From Sinorhizobium kostiense (GTDB lineage: Bacteria; Pseudomonadota; Alphaproteobacteria; Rhizobiales; Rhizobiaceae), in assembly GCF_017874595.1 (NCBI RefSeq), contig NZ_JAGILA010000010.1:1-64000 (forward strand): DNA of 64,000 nucleotides, read 5' to 3'. Positions 55,962 through 64,000 of the stretch are shown here, piece by piece. The translations under genes were made by a program, and so were the position numbers. The notes beneath the pieces were generated by a model. It had not been told where the DNA came from, searched no databases, and saw only the letters and a program-made list of their open reading frames with translations. Each line of letters begins with the position of its first letter. Within the stretch, counting starts at the first letter, position 1.

Positions 55962-58239
55962 CGTCCGATCCCAAGGGCCGCGGGCAGGCAACGGGCTCCA
56001 TTCGATCAAATGCATTCGTCGATGCAGTGCTCGCCAGACGCAACGCGTTGGTGACAACGATCAGCGAGGAGGTGGACATCGCTACCGCTGCTACGAGCGG
56101 GGTGGCGTAGCCGAGGATGGCAATCGGCACGGCGATCAGGTTGTAGCCGATGGCCAGCGCGAAATTCTGGCGGATCAGCCGGCTGGCTTGTCGGGAAGTC
56201 TCGATGGCGAAGGGAACCGCCGTCAACGGTTGATGCATGAAGACGAAATCCGCCGCCTGGCGTCCGACATCGGCAGCCGTCGCCGGCGCCATCGAGACAT
56301 GCGCGGCGCGTAGAGCCGGAGCGTCATTGATGCCGTCGCCGACCATCAGAGCCCTGCGGCCGCCGGCCGCGGCGGTGCAGGCCTCGACCTTGCCCCGCGG
56401 CGATAGCTCGGCCCGCCATGTTCCGATGCCGAGCCGGCGACCGATCTCCGCCACCACTGGCCCACGGTCGCCGGAGAGAATGGCGGTCTCGAGGCCTTGG
56501 CCGTGCAGGGCCTCGATGCTCTCGCGAGCGGCAGGGCGCAAGCGGTCCTCGAAGCGCAGGCACGCAAGCTCCCGGCCGTCGAGCGACAGGATCGCCTCCG
56601 ACTGGCCGTTCGTCGCCCCGTCGGCACCGCAGGTGAAGACTCGGCTGCCTAGCCGGTAGACACCGTCCTTCGTTCGTGCCTCGATGCCGGCGCCCGGTAT
56701 CTCGCGAACGTCGCCGGCAAGCGGCGGCGCGGCGGCGCTCGCCTTTTGCAGGGCCACCGCGATCGGATGACGCGAATGGGCGGCAAGGGCAGCGGCAATC
56801 GCCAATGCCTTGGGCGCGACCTCGCAGGCGTTGACGAGCCTTGGCTCGCCAACCGTCAGTGTGCCGGTCTTGTCGAAGAGCACCATGTCGATCTCGGCGA
56901 GGCGCTCCATCGCCGAGCCGTCCTTGACCATGACGCCGCCCTGGAAGAGCCGCCCGGCGGCAACGACCTGCACGACCGGCACGGCGAGGCCGAGCGCACA
57001 GGGGCAGGTGATGATGAGGACGGCGACCGCGATCAGCATGGCATGGCGAACGTCGCCCTCCACCAGCATCCAGCCGATGAAAGACAGAAGCGCGAGCAGA
57101 TGGACGGCGGGCGAATAATAGCTGGCGACGCGGTCGGCGATGCGGCGGTAGCGCGCCCTGCCCCCTTCAGCCGCTTCCATCAATCCCATGATCTCCGCCA
57201 GGAAAGAATGGCGCGCGCTCGCCGTCGCCTCCAGGAGAAGCGGGCCGGTGAGATTCAAGGTGCCGGCCTGCACGCCGTCACCCGCCGCAACCGGCGCCGG
57301 CGCGCTCTCGCCATTGACGACGGAACGGTCGAGATCGCTGGCGCCCGAGAGCACGCGCCCGTCGACGGGGATGCGTTCGCCGGCGGCGATCATCAGCTGC
57401 TCACCGGCCTTGATCTCCTCGATCGCGCGGTACTCGCGCGAGCCGCCGGGATGGACGACGGTCGCGCCGCGTGGCGACAGGCGCGCAAGGCCGCTGATCG
57501 CCGAACGTGCGCGTCCCCGCATCATATGATCGAGTGTCCGGCCGGTAAGCAGGAAGAACAGCAAGGTGACCGACGCATCGAACCAGGCATGTTCGCCATG
57601 GGCGATCGTCTCGTAGAGCGACATGCCGTAGGAAAGCGTGACTGCCAGTGCGATCGGCACATCCATGTTTGTTCGACCGTGACGAAGCGTATTCCACGCC
57701 GACTGATAGAAGAAGCGGCCCGCATAGATCAGTGCTGGTCCGGCGATCAGGGCTGAGATCCAGTGAAAGAGGTCGCGCGTCGCCGCATCCGCCCCCGACC
57801 AGACGGAGACTGAAAGGAGCATGATATTGACCGCCGCGAAGCCGGAAACGGCAACGGCGCGGATCAATTGCTTGAGCAGCACATCGCCCTCCTCCTCGCC
57901 GGGCGTGAAGAGATGCGTCTCGTAGCCCTGCTCGCCGATCGCGCGCACGAATGCGCCGGGATCGCTGCGCCTGCCGTCAACCTCTTCCTTCCAGACGATC
58001 GAAACACGCCGCGACGAGAGATTGACGCGTGCCCGCTCGATCTCCGGCCGCACGCGCAGCGCGCTTTCGATGGTGCTGATGCAGGCACCGCAGTGAACGC
58101 CGGGCACGCTGAGATCCGTCTGGCGCAACCCGTTCCCAAGCGCGCGGCTTGCGAGCCACAGCTCTTCGGACGCAGTCTGCCGCTGCCCTGCACCGTCTTC
58201 TACCGAGGCGATTCCGATTGTTGCAGCACAGCAGCTCAT
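55867..58239 (-). CDS. fixI: FixI copper-transporting P-type ATPase
   Basis: A 790-aa CPx-type ATPase supplying copper for cbb3 oxidase assembly. An N-terminal metal-binding domain with CxxC (GVHCGACIS), CPC in the transmembrane region (TCPCALG), the phosphorylation site DKTGT and the hinge GDGINDAP are all present. ATG 58239 (SCCAATIGIA) overlaps the fixH stop; an upstream extension is discarded. The C-terminus runs ~30 residues past the usual end (~757 from memory) and into fixS, perhaps because the normal stop was lost. Confidence 0.93.
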   Translation of the reverse strand: MSCCAATIGIASVEDGAGQRQTASEELWLASRALGNGLRQTDLSVPGVHCGACISTIESALRVRPEIERARVNLSSRRVSIVWKEEVDGRRSDPGAFVRAIGEQGYETHLFTPGEEEGDVLLKQLIRAVAVSGFAAVNIMLLSVSVWSGADAATRDLFHWISALIAGPALIYAGRFFYQSAWNTLRHGRTNMDVPIALAVTLSYGMSLYETIAHGEHAWFDASVTLLFFLLTGRTLDHMMRGRARSAISGLARLSPRGATVVHPGGSREYRAIEEIKAGEQLMIAAGERIPVDGRVLSGASDLDRSVVNGESAPAPVAAGDGVQAGTLNLTGPLLLEATASARHSFLAEIMGLMEAAEGGRARYRRIADRVASYYSPAVHLLALLSFIGWMLVEGDVRHAMLIAVAVLIITCPCALGLAVPVVQVVAAGRLFQGGVMVKDGSAMERLAEIDMVLFDKTGTLTVGEPRLVNACEVAPKALAIAAALAAHSRHPIAVALQKASAAAPPLAGDVREIPGAGIEARTKDGVYRLGSRVFTCGADGATNGQSEAILSLDGRELACLRFEDRLRPAARESIEALHGQGLETAILSGDRGPVVAEIGRRLGIGTWRAELSPRGKVEACTAAAGGRRALMVGDGINDAPALRAAHVSMAPATAADVGRQAADFVFMHQPLTAVPFAIETSRQASRLIRQNFALAIGYNLIAVPIAILGYATPLVAAVAMSTSSLIVVTNALRLASTASTNAFDRMEPVACPRPLGSDDEHACLSHSDRALSRRPRPRRVPLGTEERAI

Positions 58240-58742
58240 TGGCCCTCTCCCTGCACGATGAAACGAATGGCCTGACGGTAGACGAGCGCTCCGCCCGCCT
58301 TGGACGTCATGTCGGCGATCCACTGCCCCGGTTTGAGCACCTGCGTCGACACGAACACACCCTCACCGTCGCGAACGAGCTCGATGCGAACATCCTCATG
58401 AGCCTCGACGGGCCGTTTGAGCACGGCGATGACCTGATCGACCGCTCGCTCAGGCTCGCCTTTGCGGGTAAGCACGTAGCGGATGGTAGCCAGCTCGGAC
58501 GTGAGTTCTCCCTTGATGCCGCTTGCCGCAAAGGCACGACTCTCGGCCACCCTGCCGTTGAACTGCTGGCTGGCGACGAAGGCGTTCTCGACGACAAGGC
58601 CGCTCCAGCTCCGACTGGCATTCCAGGCCATGAGGAGATTGACGGAGATGATGGTCCCGAAGAACAGCCCCATCACCGCCAGCAGGTGCCATCCCGTAAA
58701 TCGGGGCGGTTTACTGCCTTGCCTGATCATGAAGCCGCTCAC
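58236..58742 (-). CDS. fixH: FixH cbb3 oxidase assembly protein
   Basis: A 168-aa protein with one N-terminal membrane helix (LLAVMGLFFGTIISVNLLMA) and a periplasmic FixH domain containing SRSWSGLVVENAFVASQQFN. The annotated start is GTG overlapping the fixG stop; the ATG four codons later (IRQGSKPPRFTGWH) is closer to known FixH N-termini and may be the true start. Required with FixGIS to assemble the oxidase. Confidence 0.92.
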   Translation of the reverse strand: MSGFMIRQGSKPPRFTGWHLLAVMGLFFGTIISVNLLMAWNASRSWSGLVVENAFVASQQFNGRVAESRAFAASGIKGELTSELATIRYVLTRKGEPERAVDQVIAVLKRPVEAHEDVRIELVRDGEGVFVSTQVLKPGQWIADMTSKAGGALVYRQAIRFIVQGEGQ

Positions 58743-60313
58743 TTTGCTGTTCCGGGTTGAATAAAGTTGGTGCGGTAAACATCTCGTTCCTTGCTGGAAG
58801 GGTCTTCGGCTCTGAACGAGAAGCCTGATTGGGCCTCCACGAGGCTCTCTTTTGGCAGGGTCACGAAGATTTTGAAGGACGTGACTTTGTCCGGATCGAC
58901 GGCAACTGAGAAGCTTTGACCGTCGCCCGGAGCTTGGCCGGCGATCCGCACCCGGGCGGACGGCATGCCGTCCAGGCTTAGGGTGATCCGCCGCGGCTCC
59001 GGGATCATGTTCAGGAGTTTGATCACGTAGCCGTTGCGCACTGAGCCGTCGGACTCGACGACATATTGCGGGTTGCGATCGTGCAGCACGTTGAGTTCGA
59101 GCCTATCGCGAGAAACAAGTGCATAAAGCATGCCGAGACCGACGAGTGCCCAGACCCCGAAATAGAGAACCACGCGCCGCCGGAAGATTATCCGCCAATC
59201 GAAATCCCTGATACCTTGGACGAAGACGCCATTCCCGTCGCGTACTCGCCTCGGGTCGATCGGGATTGCGCCATTGTTGGTGGCGAGCGCCATGTTGGCG
59301 GAATAGTCGCTGAGCGTCGCATAGGAGATCAGTCCCCGCTGGCGACCGAGCTTGTCCATGACGCCATCGCAGGCATCGATGCAGAGCGCGCAGGTGATGC
59401 ATTCAAGCTGCTGACCGTCGCGGATGTCGATCCCCATGGGACAGACCGCGACGCAGGCATTGCAGTCGACGCAATCGCCGACCACCTCGCCGGCAGCTGC
59501 CGCCCTCTTCGCATGGCGTGTGCGTCGCTCGCCCCGCCAGTCGTTATAAGTAACGACCAAGGAATTCTCATCCAACATCGCGGCCTGGATGCGCGGCCAG
59601 GGGCACATATAAGTGCAGACCTGCTCTCGCATGAGGCCGCCGAAAACGTAGGTCGTGGCGGTGAGCGTCGCGACCGTCATATAGGCGACCGGTGCGGCTT
59701 CGAGTGCGACGAAGCTCTTCATCAGCGTGGGAGCGTCGGCGAAGTAAAAGATCCACGCGCCGCCGGTCGCAACACCGATCACCAACCAGATCGCATGCTT
59801 GGCAACGCGCTTGCGGACCTTGTCGAACGTCCATGCGCCGGTATCGAGGCGCATTCGGGCAAGGCGGTCGCCCTCAATAAAGCGCTCGACCACAAGGAAG
59901 AGATCGACCCAGACGGTTTGCGGACAGGCATAGCCGCACCAGGCGCGGCCGACCGCCGAGGTCACCAGGAAGAGCCCAAAACCGGCCATGACGAGGAGCC
60001 CCGCCACGAAGAAGAATTCCTGCGGCCAGATCTCGATGAAGAAGAAATAAAACCGCCGTGCCGCCAAATCGACGAGGACGGCCTGGTCCGGCGCATGCGC
60101 GCTGCGATCCCAGCGAATCCAGGGGGTCAAGTAGTAAATGCTCAAGGTAACAAGCATCACCAGCCACTTGAACCGCCGGAAGCGGCCTTCCGCCCGTTTG
60201 GGAAAAATCTTCCGCCGCTTCTCGTAAAGCGGTCGGCCTAGACGCGCGGCATTGATGGGCTTGGCTTCGAGCCTTTCCACGGAGCCAGCTTTTTGAGCGG
60301 GCTGATAATGCAT
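58739..60313 (-). CDS. fixG: FixG ferredoxin-like membrane protein
   Basis: A 524-aa integral membrane protein (CcoG type), thought to handle copper reduction in cbb3 assembly. Two 4Fe-4S motifs, CVDCNACVAVCPMG and CITCALCIDAC, lie in the middle, with five or so membrane segments and the GRAWCGYACPQTVW motif. ATG 60313 (HYQPAQKAGS) is chosen by similarity to S. meliloti FixG; the open frame extends into fixP. 67 bp downstream of fixP. Confidence 0.95.
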   Translation of the reverse strand: MHYQPAQKAGSVERLEAKPINAARLGRPLYEKRRKIFPKRAEGRFRRFKWLVMLVTLSIYYLTPWIRWDRSAHAPDQAVLVDLAARRFYFFFIEIWPQEFFFVAGLLVMAGFGLFLVTSAVGRAWCGYACPQTVWVDLFLVVERFIEGDRLARMRLDTGAWTFDKVRKRVAKHAIWLVIGVATGGAWIFYFADAPTLMKSFVALEAAPVAYMTVATLTATTYVFGGLMREQVCTYMCPWPRIQAAMLDENSLVVTYNDWRGERRTRHAKRAAAAGEVVGDCVDCNACVAVCPMGIDIRDGQQLECITCALCIDACDGVMDKLGRQRGLISYATLSDYSANMALATNNGAIPIDPRRVRDGNGVFVQGIRDFDWRIIFRRRVVLYFGVWALVGLGMLYALVSRDRLELNVLHDRNPQYVVESDGSVRNGYVIKLLNMIPEPRRITLSLDGMPSARVRIAGQAPGDGQSFSVAVDPDKVTSFKIFVTLPKESLVEAQSGFSFRAEDPSSKERDVYRTNFIQPGTAK

Positions 60314-60380
60314 ATGGGCAGTCCCCACTAGAACTCTATGTAAGACGAGCCTTTGCGGCGCCAGAACGGCATCATGCTTC

Positions 60381-61250
60381 TTACTCGCCGCCGCCGAGCG
60401 AATGGACGAAGATCGCAAGGTCCTTGACCACGGGGTCACCTACGCGGTTGACCCAGCCTGGCATAACGCCATGTTTCGGCGACCTTATCTGGTCGGTGAT
60501 CGCCTGCTCGCCCTCGCCCTTCAGCCAAATGGCGTCGGCGAGGTTGGGCGCGCCGACTTCGCGGCTGCCCTTCGCATCCGCACCATGGCAGGAGGCGCAA
60601 TTATCGGCAAAGAGCTGCTTCCCGGGTTCCACAAGGGCCGGATTCGAAGGCATCGCGGTCAGACTCAGCACATAGGCTGCAGTCGCTCGCATTTCGTCGG
60701 GCGTCAGCATGTCGGCAAATACAGGCATTTCTGAAACACGTGTCTCCTCGTCTCCATCGTAACGGATGCCATGCGCGATCGTCTGGTAGATCTCCTGGGG
60801 ATTTCCGCCCCAAAGCCAGTCGTTATCATTCAGGTTCGGGAAGCCCTTGCCTCCGGCCGCGCCCGACCCGTGGCATGGCGCGCAATTCACTTTGAAGGCG
60901 GATGCTCCGGCCGAGATTGCGAACTGCTTCAGCTCCGGATCGGCCATGATGTCCTCGATTGGGCTCGAGGCGATGCGCTCTGCGTTGCTGGCCTGCGCTG
61001 CCTTGGCGTCGGAGAGCTCCGCCGTGACTTCGGCTCGGCTGGAATAGCCGAGCACGCCCTTGGTCGCCTCCGTCAGCATCGGCCATGAAGGATAGGCGAT
61101 TGCATATCCAATCGCCCAGATAATGGTCGCATAGAAGGTGTAGACCCACCAGCGCGGCATCGGGTTGTTGAGTTCCCGGATGCCGTCCCATTCGTGCCCA
61201 GTGGTTTCTACGCCGCTGACCTCGTCAACGTGCTTGTGCTTGTCCGCCAT
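60381..61250 (-). CDS. fixP: FixP diheme cytochrome c subunit of cbb3 oxidase
   Basis: A 289-aa membrane-anchored diheme cytochrome. One helix near the N-terminus (WVYTFYATIIWAIGYAIA), then two heme sites CAPCH and CASCH, each with a downstream Met ligand region (SEMPVF and GVMPGW). It delivers electrons to FixO/FixN. It follows fixQ by 3 bp. Confidence 0.96.
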   Translation of the reverse strand: MADKHKHVDEVSGVETTGHEWDGIRELNNPMPRWWVYTFYATIIWAIGYAIAYPSWPMLTEATKGVLGYSSRAEVTAELSDAKAAQASNAERIASSPIEDIMADPELKQFAISAGASAFKVNCAPCHGSGAAGGKGFPNLNDNDWLWGGNPQEIYQTIAHGIRYDGDEETRVSEMPVFADMLTPDEMRATAAYVLSLTAMPSNPALVEPGKQLFADNCASCHGADAKGSREVGAPNLADAIWLKGEGEQAITDQIRSPKHGVMPGWVNRVGDPVVKDLAIFVHSLGGGE

Positions 61251-61253
61251 GGA

Positions 61254-61406
61254 TCAGTCCTCCTTCAGCGGGATGGCAGAGGCCCGAGCGGCGGCCTTCT
61301 TGGCGCTCGGCCGAAAGATGAAAAGGACGACGCCGAGAAAGAAGAGGGTCATGGCTAGCAGTCCCCAGCTATCGGCGAAATGACGCATGGCCGTGTAGGT
61401 TTCCAT
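61254..61406 (-). CDS. fixQ: FixQ small subunit of cbb3 oxidase
   Basis: A 50-aa membrane protein: ETYTAMRHFADSWGLLAMTL then FFLGVVLFIFRPS and a charged tail. One transmembrane helix and the position between fixO and fixP identify CcoQ/FixQ, which stabilises the complex. It lies 11 bp after fixO. Confidence 0.93.
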   Translation of the reverse strand: METYTAMRHFADSWGLLAMTLFFLGVVLFIFRPSAKKAAARASAIPLKED

Positions 61407-61417
61407 CTGCGTTCCTC

Positions 61418-62149
61418 TCAGCGATATCCGGTTGTGTCGTCGTAGGTGGAGAAGTTGACGAGCGTGCCCAGCATCTGGAGGTAGGCGATGAGCGCGTCCA
61501 TCTCCGTGAGCCTCTGCGGATCACCGTCGAAGTCGCCGAGCTTGGCTTTGGGATAGCGGGCCTCAACGCCGGAAACGTCGGCATTCGGGTCTGCCTGGGC
61601 CTTGAGGTCCGCGGCCGCGTTGTCAATCATCTCGTCCGTATAGGGCACGCCGACTGCTCTGTTCGCCTTGAGGTTCATGGCCACGTTCTTCACCTCGAGC
61701 GGCGTCTCCTTGAGGAAGGCATAGCTCGGCATTACCGATTCCGGCACGACAGAGCGCGGGTCAGTCATGTGCTGGACGTGCCATTCATTGGAGTAGCGGT
61801 CGCCGACGCGGGCAAGGTCCGGCCCCGTGCGCTTCGACCCCCATTGGAACGGGTGGTCGTACATCGACTCCGCCGCCAGCGAGTAGTGGCCGTATCGTTC
61901 GACCTCGTCGCGAAAGGGGCGGATCATCTGGCTGTGGCAGACGTAACAGCCTTCACGGATGTAGATGTCGCGTCCGGCAAGCTCCAGCGGCGAATAGGGC
62001 CGCATGCCTTCGACTTTCTCGATGGTGTTTTCCAGATAGAAGAGCGGAGCGATCTCCACGATACCGCCGATCGAGACGACGAGCAGCGAACCGACAAGGA
62101 GCAGCGTGGCGTTGCGTTCGAGTAGTGCGTGTTTATCGAGAATGGACAT
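61418..62149 (-). CDS. fixO: FixO monoheme cytochrome c subunit of cbb3 oxidase
   Basis: A 243-aa membrane cytochrome with an N-terminal helix ([20 protein letters not shown]), one heme site [11 protein letters not shown], and the Met ligand region [10 protein letters not shown]. Standard CcoO/FixO length. 11 bp after fixN, same operon. Confidence 0.96.
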   Translation of the reverse strand: MSILDKHALLERNATLLLVGSLLVVSIGGIVEIAPLFYLENTIEKVEGMRPYSPLELAGRDIYIREGCYVCHSQMIRPFRDEVERYGHYSLAAESMYDHPFQWGSKRTGPDLARVGDRYSNEWHVQHMTDPRSVVPESVMPSYAFLKETPLEVKNVAMNLKANRAVGVPYTDEMIDNAAADLKAQADPNADVSGVEARYPKAKLGDFDGDPQRLTEMDALIAYLQMLGTLVNFSTYDDTTGYR

Positions 62150-62160
62150 GATCTGGCCTC

Positions 62161-63777
62161 CTATTCCGCGGCTGACAGCGATTCAGCATCGAAGGCTGCC
62201 GCTTCCTTGCGCACGCGCCCTAGGATGGTCATTGTCACGTTGAAGGCCATGATGAGTGCGCCGGCCAGGAATAGGCCGCCGCCCGCGGCACGCATCACGT
62301 AGTACGGGAACATCGCCGCCACCGACTCCGCGAAGGAGTAGACGAGGAATCCCTGGTCGTCGTATTCGCGCCACATCAGGCCCTGCTGGATGCCGGCGAC
62401 CCACATGGCTGCGGCATAAACGACGATCCCGAGGGTCGCGAGCCAGAAGTGCCAGTTGACCAGCTGCAAGCTGTATAGCCGCTCGCGGTCCCAGAGTTTG
62501 GGCACCAGAAAGTAGATGGCGCCGAAGGTGATGAGGCCGTTCCAGCCGAGCGCGCCGGAATGGACGTGACCGATCGTCCAGTCGGTGTAGTGGCTGAGCG
62601 AATTGACCGCCTTGATGGACATCATCGGGCCCTCGAAGGTCGCCATGCCGTAGAAGGCGACGGCCATGACCATCATGCGGACGACCGGGTCCGTGCGGAC
62701 CTTGTCCCAGGCGCCCGACAGCGTCATCAAGCCGTTGATCATGCCGCCCCAGGAGGGCATCCAGAGCATGACGGAGAAGATCATGCCGAGCGTCTGCGCC
62801 CAATCGGGCAGCGCCGTGTAGTGCAGGTGGTGAGGACCCGCCCAGATATACATGAAGATCAGCGCCCAGAAGTGGATGATCGACAGGCGGTAGGAATAGA
62901 CGGGGCGGTTCACCTGCTTGGGGATGAAGTAGTACATCATCGCCAGGAAGCCGGCGGTGAGGAAGAAGCCGACGGCGTTGTGCCCGTACCACCATTGTGT
63001 CAGCGCGTCCTGCACCCCTGAGAAAGCCGAATAGCTCTTGGAGCCTAGAAACGACACCGGCACCGCCAAGTTGTTGACGATGTGCAGCATCGCGATGGTG
63101 ACGATGAAGGCGACATAGAACCAGTTGGCCACATAGATGTGCGGCTCCTTGCGCTTCAGGATCGTCCCGAGGAACGTCAATAGATAGGCGACCCATACGA
63201 TCGTCAGCCAAAGGTCGATGTACCACTCCGGTTCCGCGTATTCACGCGCCTGCGTAATGCCGAGCAGGTAGCCGGTCGCTGCAAGGACGATGAAGAGCTG
63301 ATAGCCCCAGAAAACGAACCAGCCGAGATCGCCGCCGAAAAGACGTGCGCGGCTCGTGCGCTGAACGACATAGAAGGAAGTGGCAATCAGTGCGTTGCCG
63401 CCGAATGCAAAGATGACGGCGGATGTGTGGAGTGGACGCATGCGGCCGAAGTTGAACCAGGGCTCCACATTAAGGTCGGGAAAGGCGAGTTGCAGGGCGA
63501 CGACGACGCCGACGAGAAAGCCGACCACGCCCCAGAACACAGTCGCGATGACGCCGTATTTCACGACCTCGTCGAAATATTCGGTCTGACGGCTCGGATG
63601 ACCCGCGACAGCCGGACGGAAATCAACGCGGCGCATGAGCATCAAGGTGCCGGTGAGCAGAACGAAGAACAGCACCCACATATGCGCGCCGAACAGGCGG
63701 TCCTGGGCAAAGCCGGCTCCGGCCAGCGCCAGGAAGGCGCCGATCGCGAGCACGACGATCTCGACTGTATGTTTCAT
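62161..63777 (-). CDS. fixN: FixN catalytic subunit of cbb3 cytochrome oxidase
   Basis: A 538-aa heme-copper oxidase subunit I with about 12 membrane helices. Heme and copper His ligands appear in [43 protein letters not shown] and [14 protein letters not shown]. The high-affinity cbb3 oxidase supports bacteroid respiration at very low oxygen. First gene of fixNOQP, with a perfect FixK box about 100 bp upstream. Confidence 0.97.
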   Translation of the reverse strand: MKHTVEIVVLAIGAFLALAGAGFAQDRLFGAHMWVLFFVLLTGTLMLMRRVDFRPAVAGHPSRQTEYFDEVVKYGVIATVFWGVVGFLVGVVVALQLAFPDLNVEPWFNFGRMRPLHTSAVIFAFGGNALIATSFYVVQRTSRARLFGGDLGWFVFWGYQLFIVLAATGYLLGITQAREYAEPEWYIDLWLTIVWVAYLLTFLGTILKRKEPHIYVANWFYVAFIVTIAMLHIVNNLAVPVSFLGSKSYSAFSGVQDALTQWWYGHNAVGFFLTAGFLAMMYYFIPKQVNRPVYSYRLSIIHFWALIFMYIWAGPHHLHYTALPDWAQTLGMIFSVMLWMPSWGGMINGLMTLSGAWDKVRTDPVVRMMVMAVAFYGMATFEGPMMSIKAVNSLSHYTDWTIGHVHSGALGWNGLITFGAIYFLVPKLWDRERLYSLQLVNWHFWLATLGIVVYAAAMWVAGIQQGLMWREYDDQGFLVYSFAESVAAMFPYYVMRAAGGGLFLAGALIMAFNVTMTILGRVRKEAAAFDAESLSAAE

Positions 63778-63877
63778 GGCTAGGCCTCACTCTTCTCTGA
63801 TCGCTGACTGGCACACGCCTTCGCACGTATGCCACGGAGGTCTCCCCGAGAATTGTCAGAGTCGAGTGCGGGGCACT

Positions 63878-63891
63878 TTGATTCAAATCAA
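63878..63891 (-). promoter_or_regulatory. FixK/Fnr box upstream of fixN
   Basis: TTGAT-TCAA-ATCAA is a perfect match to TTGAT-N4-ATCAA, 101 bp upstream of the fixN ATG. It predicts FixLJ-FixK microaerobic control of fixNOQP. Confidence 0.9.
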
Positions 63892-64000
63892 GTGCTCGCC
63901 ATGCATATCTCGGGAGCTGACAACGTAGGCGGGCAGCAAGGCGTCAAGGCATGATGGCGGCAACCTCACCTTTTACCTGGTCACAGCGCGGTTACGGGAA

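Noticed and set aside
59066-60241. 391-codon plus-strand frame opposite fixG
   Set aside because: Antisense shadow of fixG; no recognisable domain, while the minus strand encodes an intact FixG.
62183-63226. 347-codon alternative frame inside fixN
   Set aside because: Shifted frame of fixN, Arg/His-rich composition typical of a GC-driven shadow.

Overview
This window is a piece of a rhizobial symbiotic replicon, a pSym-type plasmid or symbiosis island of the Rhizobiaceae (Ensifer/Rhizobium-like). The evidence is a complete Nod-factor operon (nodA, B, C, S, U, I, J, H), nodD, nodE, a syrB-like gene, a fixNOQP-fixGHIS cluster and an Agrobacterium-type VirB/VirD4 type IV secretion system, mixed with IS66 debris and RIME-like repeats. 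nodS, nodU and nodH together predict N-methylated, carbamoylated and sulfated Nod factors. That pattern is typical of strains nodulating Acacia, Leucaena, Prosopis or Phaseolus. I cannot name the species from the sequence alone.

Layout. 1-7190 (minus): a giant nonribosomal peptide synthetase (NRPS) that runs off the left edge and begins with a formyltransferase domain. 8118-12864: an island bracketed by two RIME-like repeats, carrying an HU protein, an S46 dipeptidyl-peptidase and a phosphopantetheinyl transferase. 12890-17589 (minus): a MATE exporter translationally coupled to a second NRPS (A-T-C). 18122-19854: nod box, frameshifted nodF, nodE. 20040-23415: a prolyl oligopeptidase flanked by two IS66 remnants. 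23425-42219: virD4, a VirF-like F-box effector, virA, a DUF192 gene, virB1-B11 and virG. 42716-54911: nodD, syrB-like genes, then nodABCSUIJH and a truncated nodQ. 55046-63777 (minus): a Crp/Fnr regulator and fixS, I, H, G, P, Q, O, N.

The most interesting feature is the left third. Two NRPS genes, a carrier-protein-activating transferase, an exporter and two peptidases sit between classical symbiosis genes, and their upstream regions carry symbiotic regulatory signals. The S46 peptidase, the prolyl oligopeptidase and NRPS-2/MATE each have a TGT-N10-ACA NifA-type site about 45-75 bp upstream of a sigma-54 -24/-12 element. The elements are near-perfect, perfect and one-core-base-off respectively. 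NRPS-1 has a degenerate, correctly oriented nod-box-like element about 200 bp upstream. I infer a symbiosis-stage-specific peptide synthesis and peptide processing system. Its product and role are unknown.

The vir region keeps the Ti-plasmid order virA-virB-virG and has good VirG box candidates before virD4, virF and virB1. No relaxase or T-DNA processing gene is visible, so the system looks dedicated to protein translocation. The VirF-like protein ends in an exact R-X7-R-X-R-X-R translocation signal. The fix cluster encodes and assembles the cbb3 oxidase used in microaerobic bacteroids and is preceded by a perfect FixK box. No rRNA, tRNA or CRISPR array was seen.
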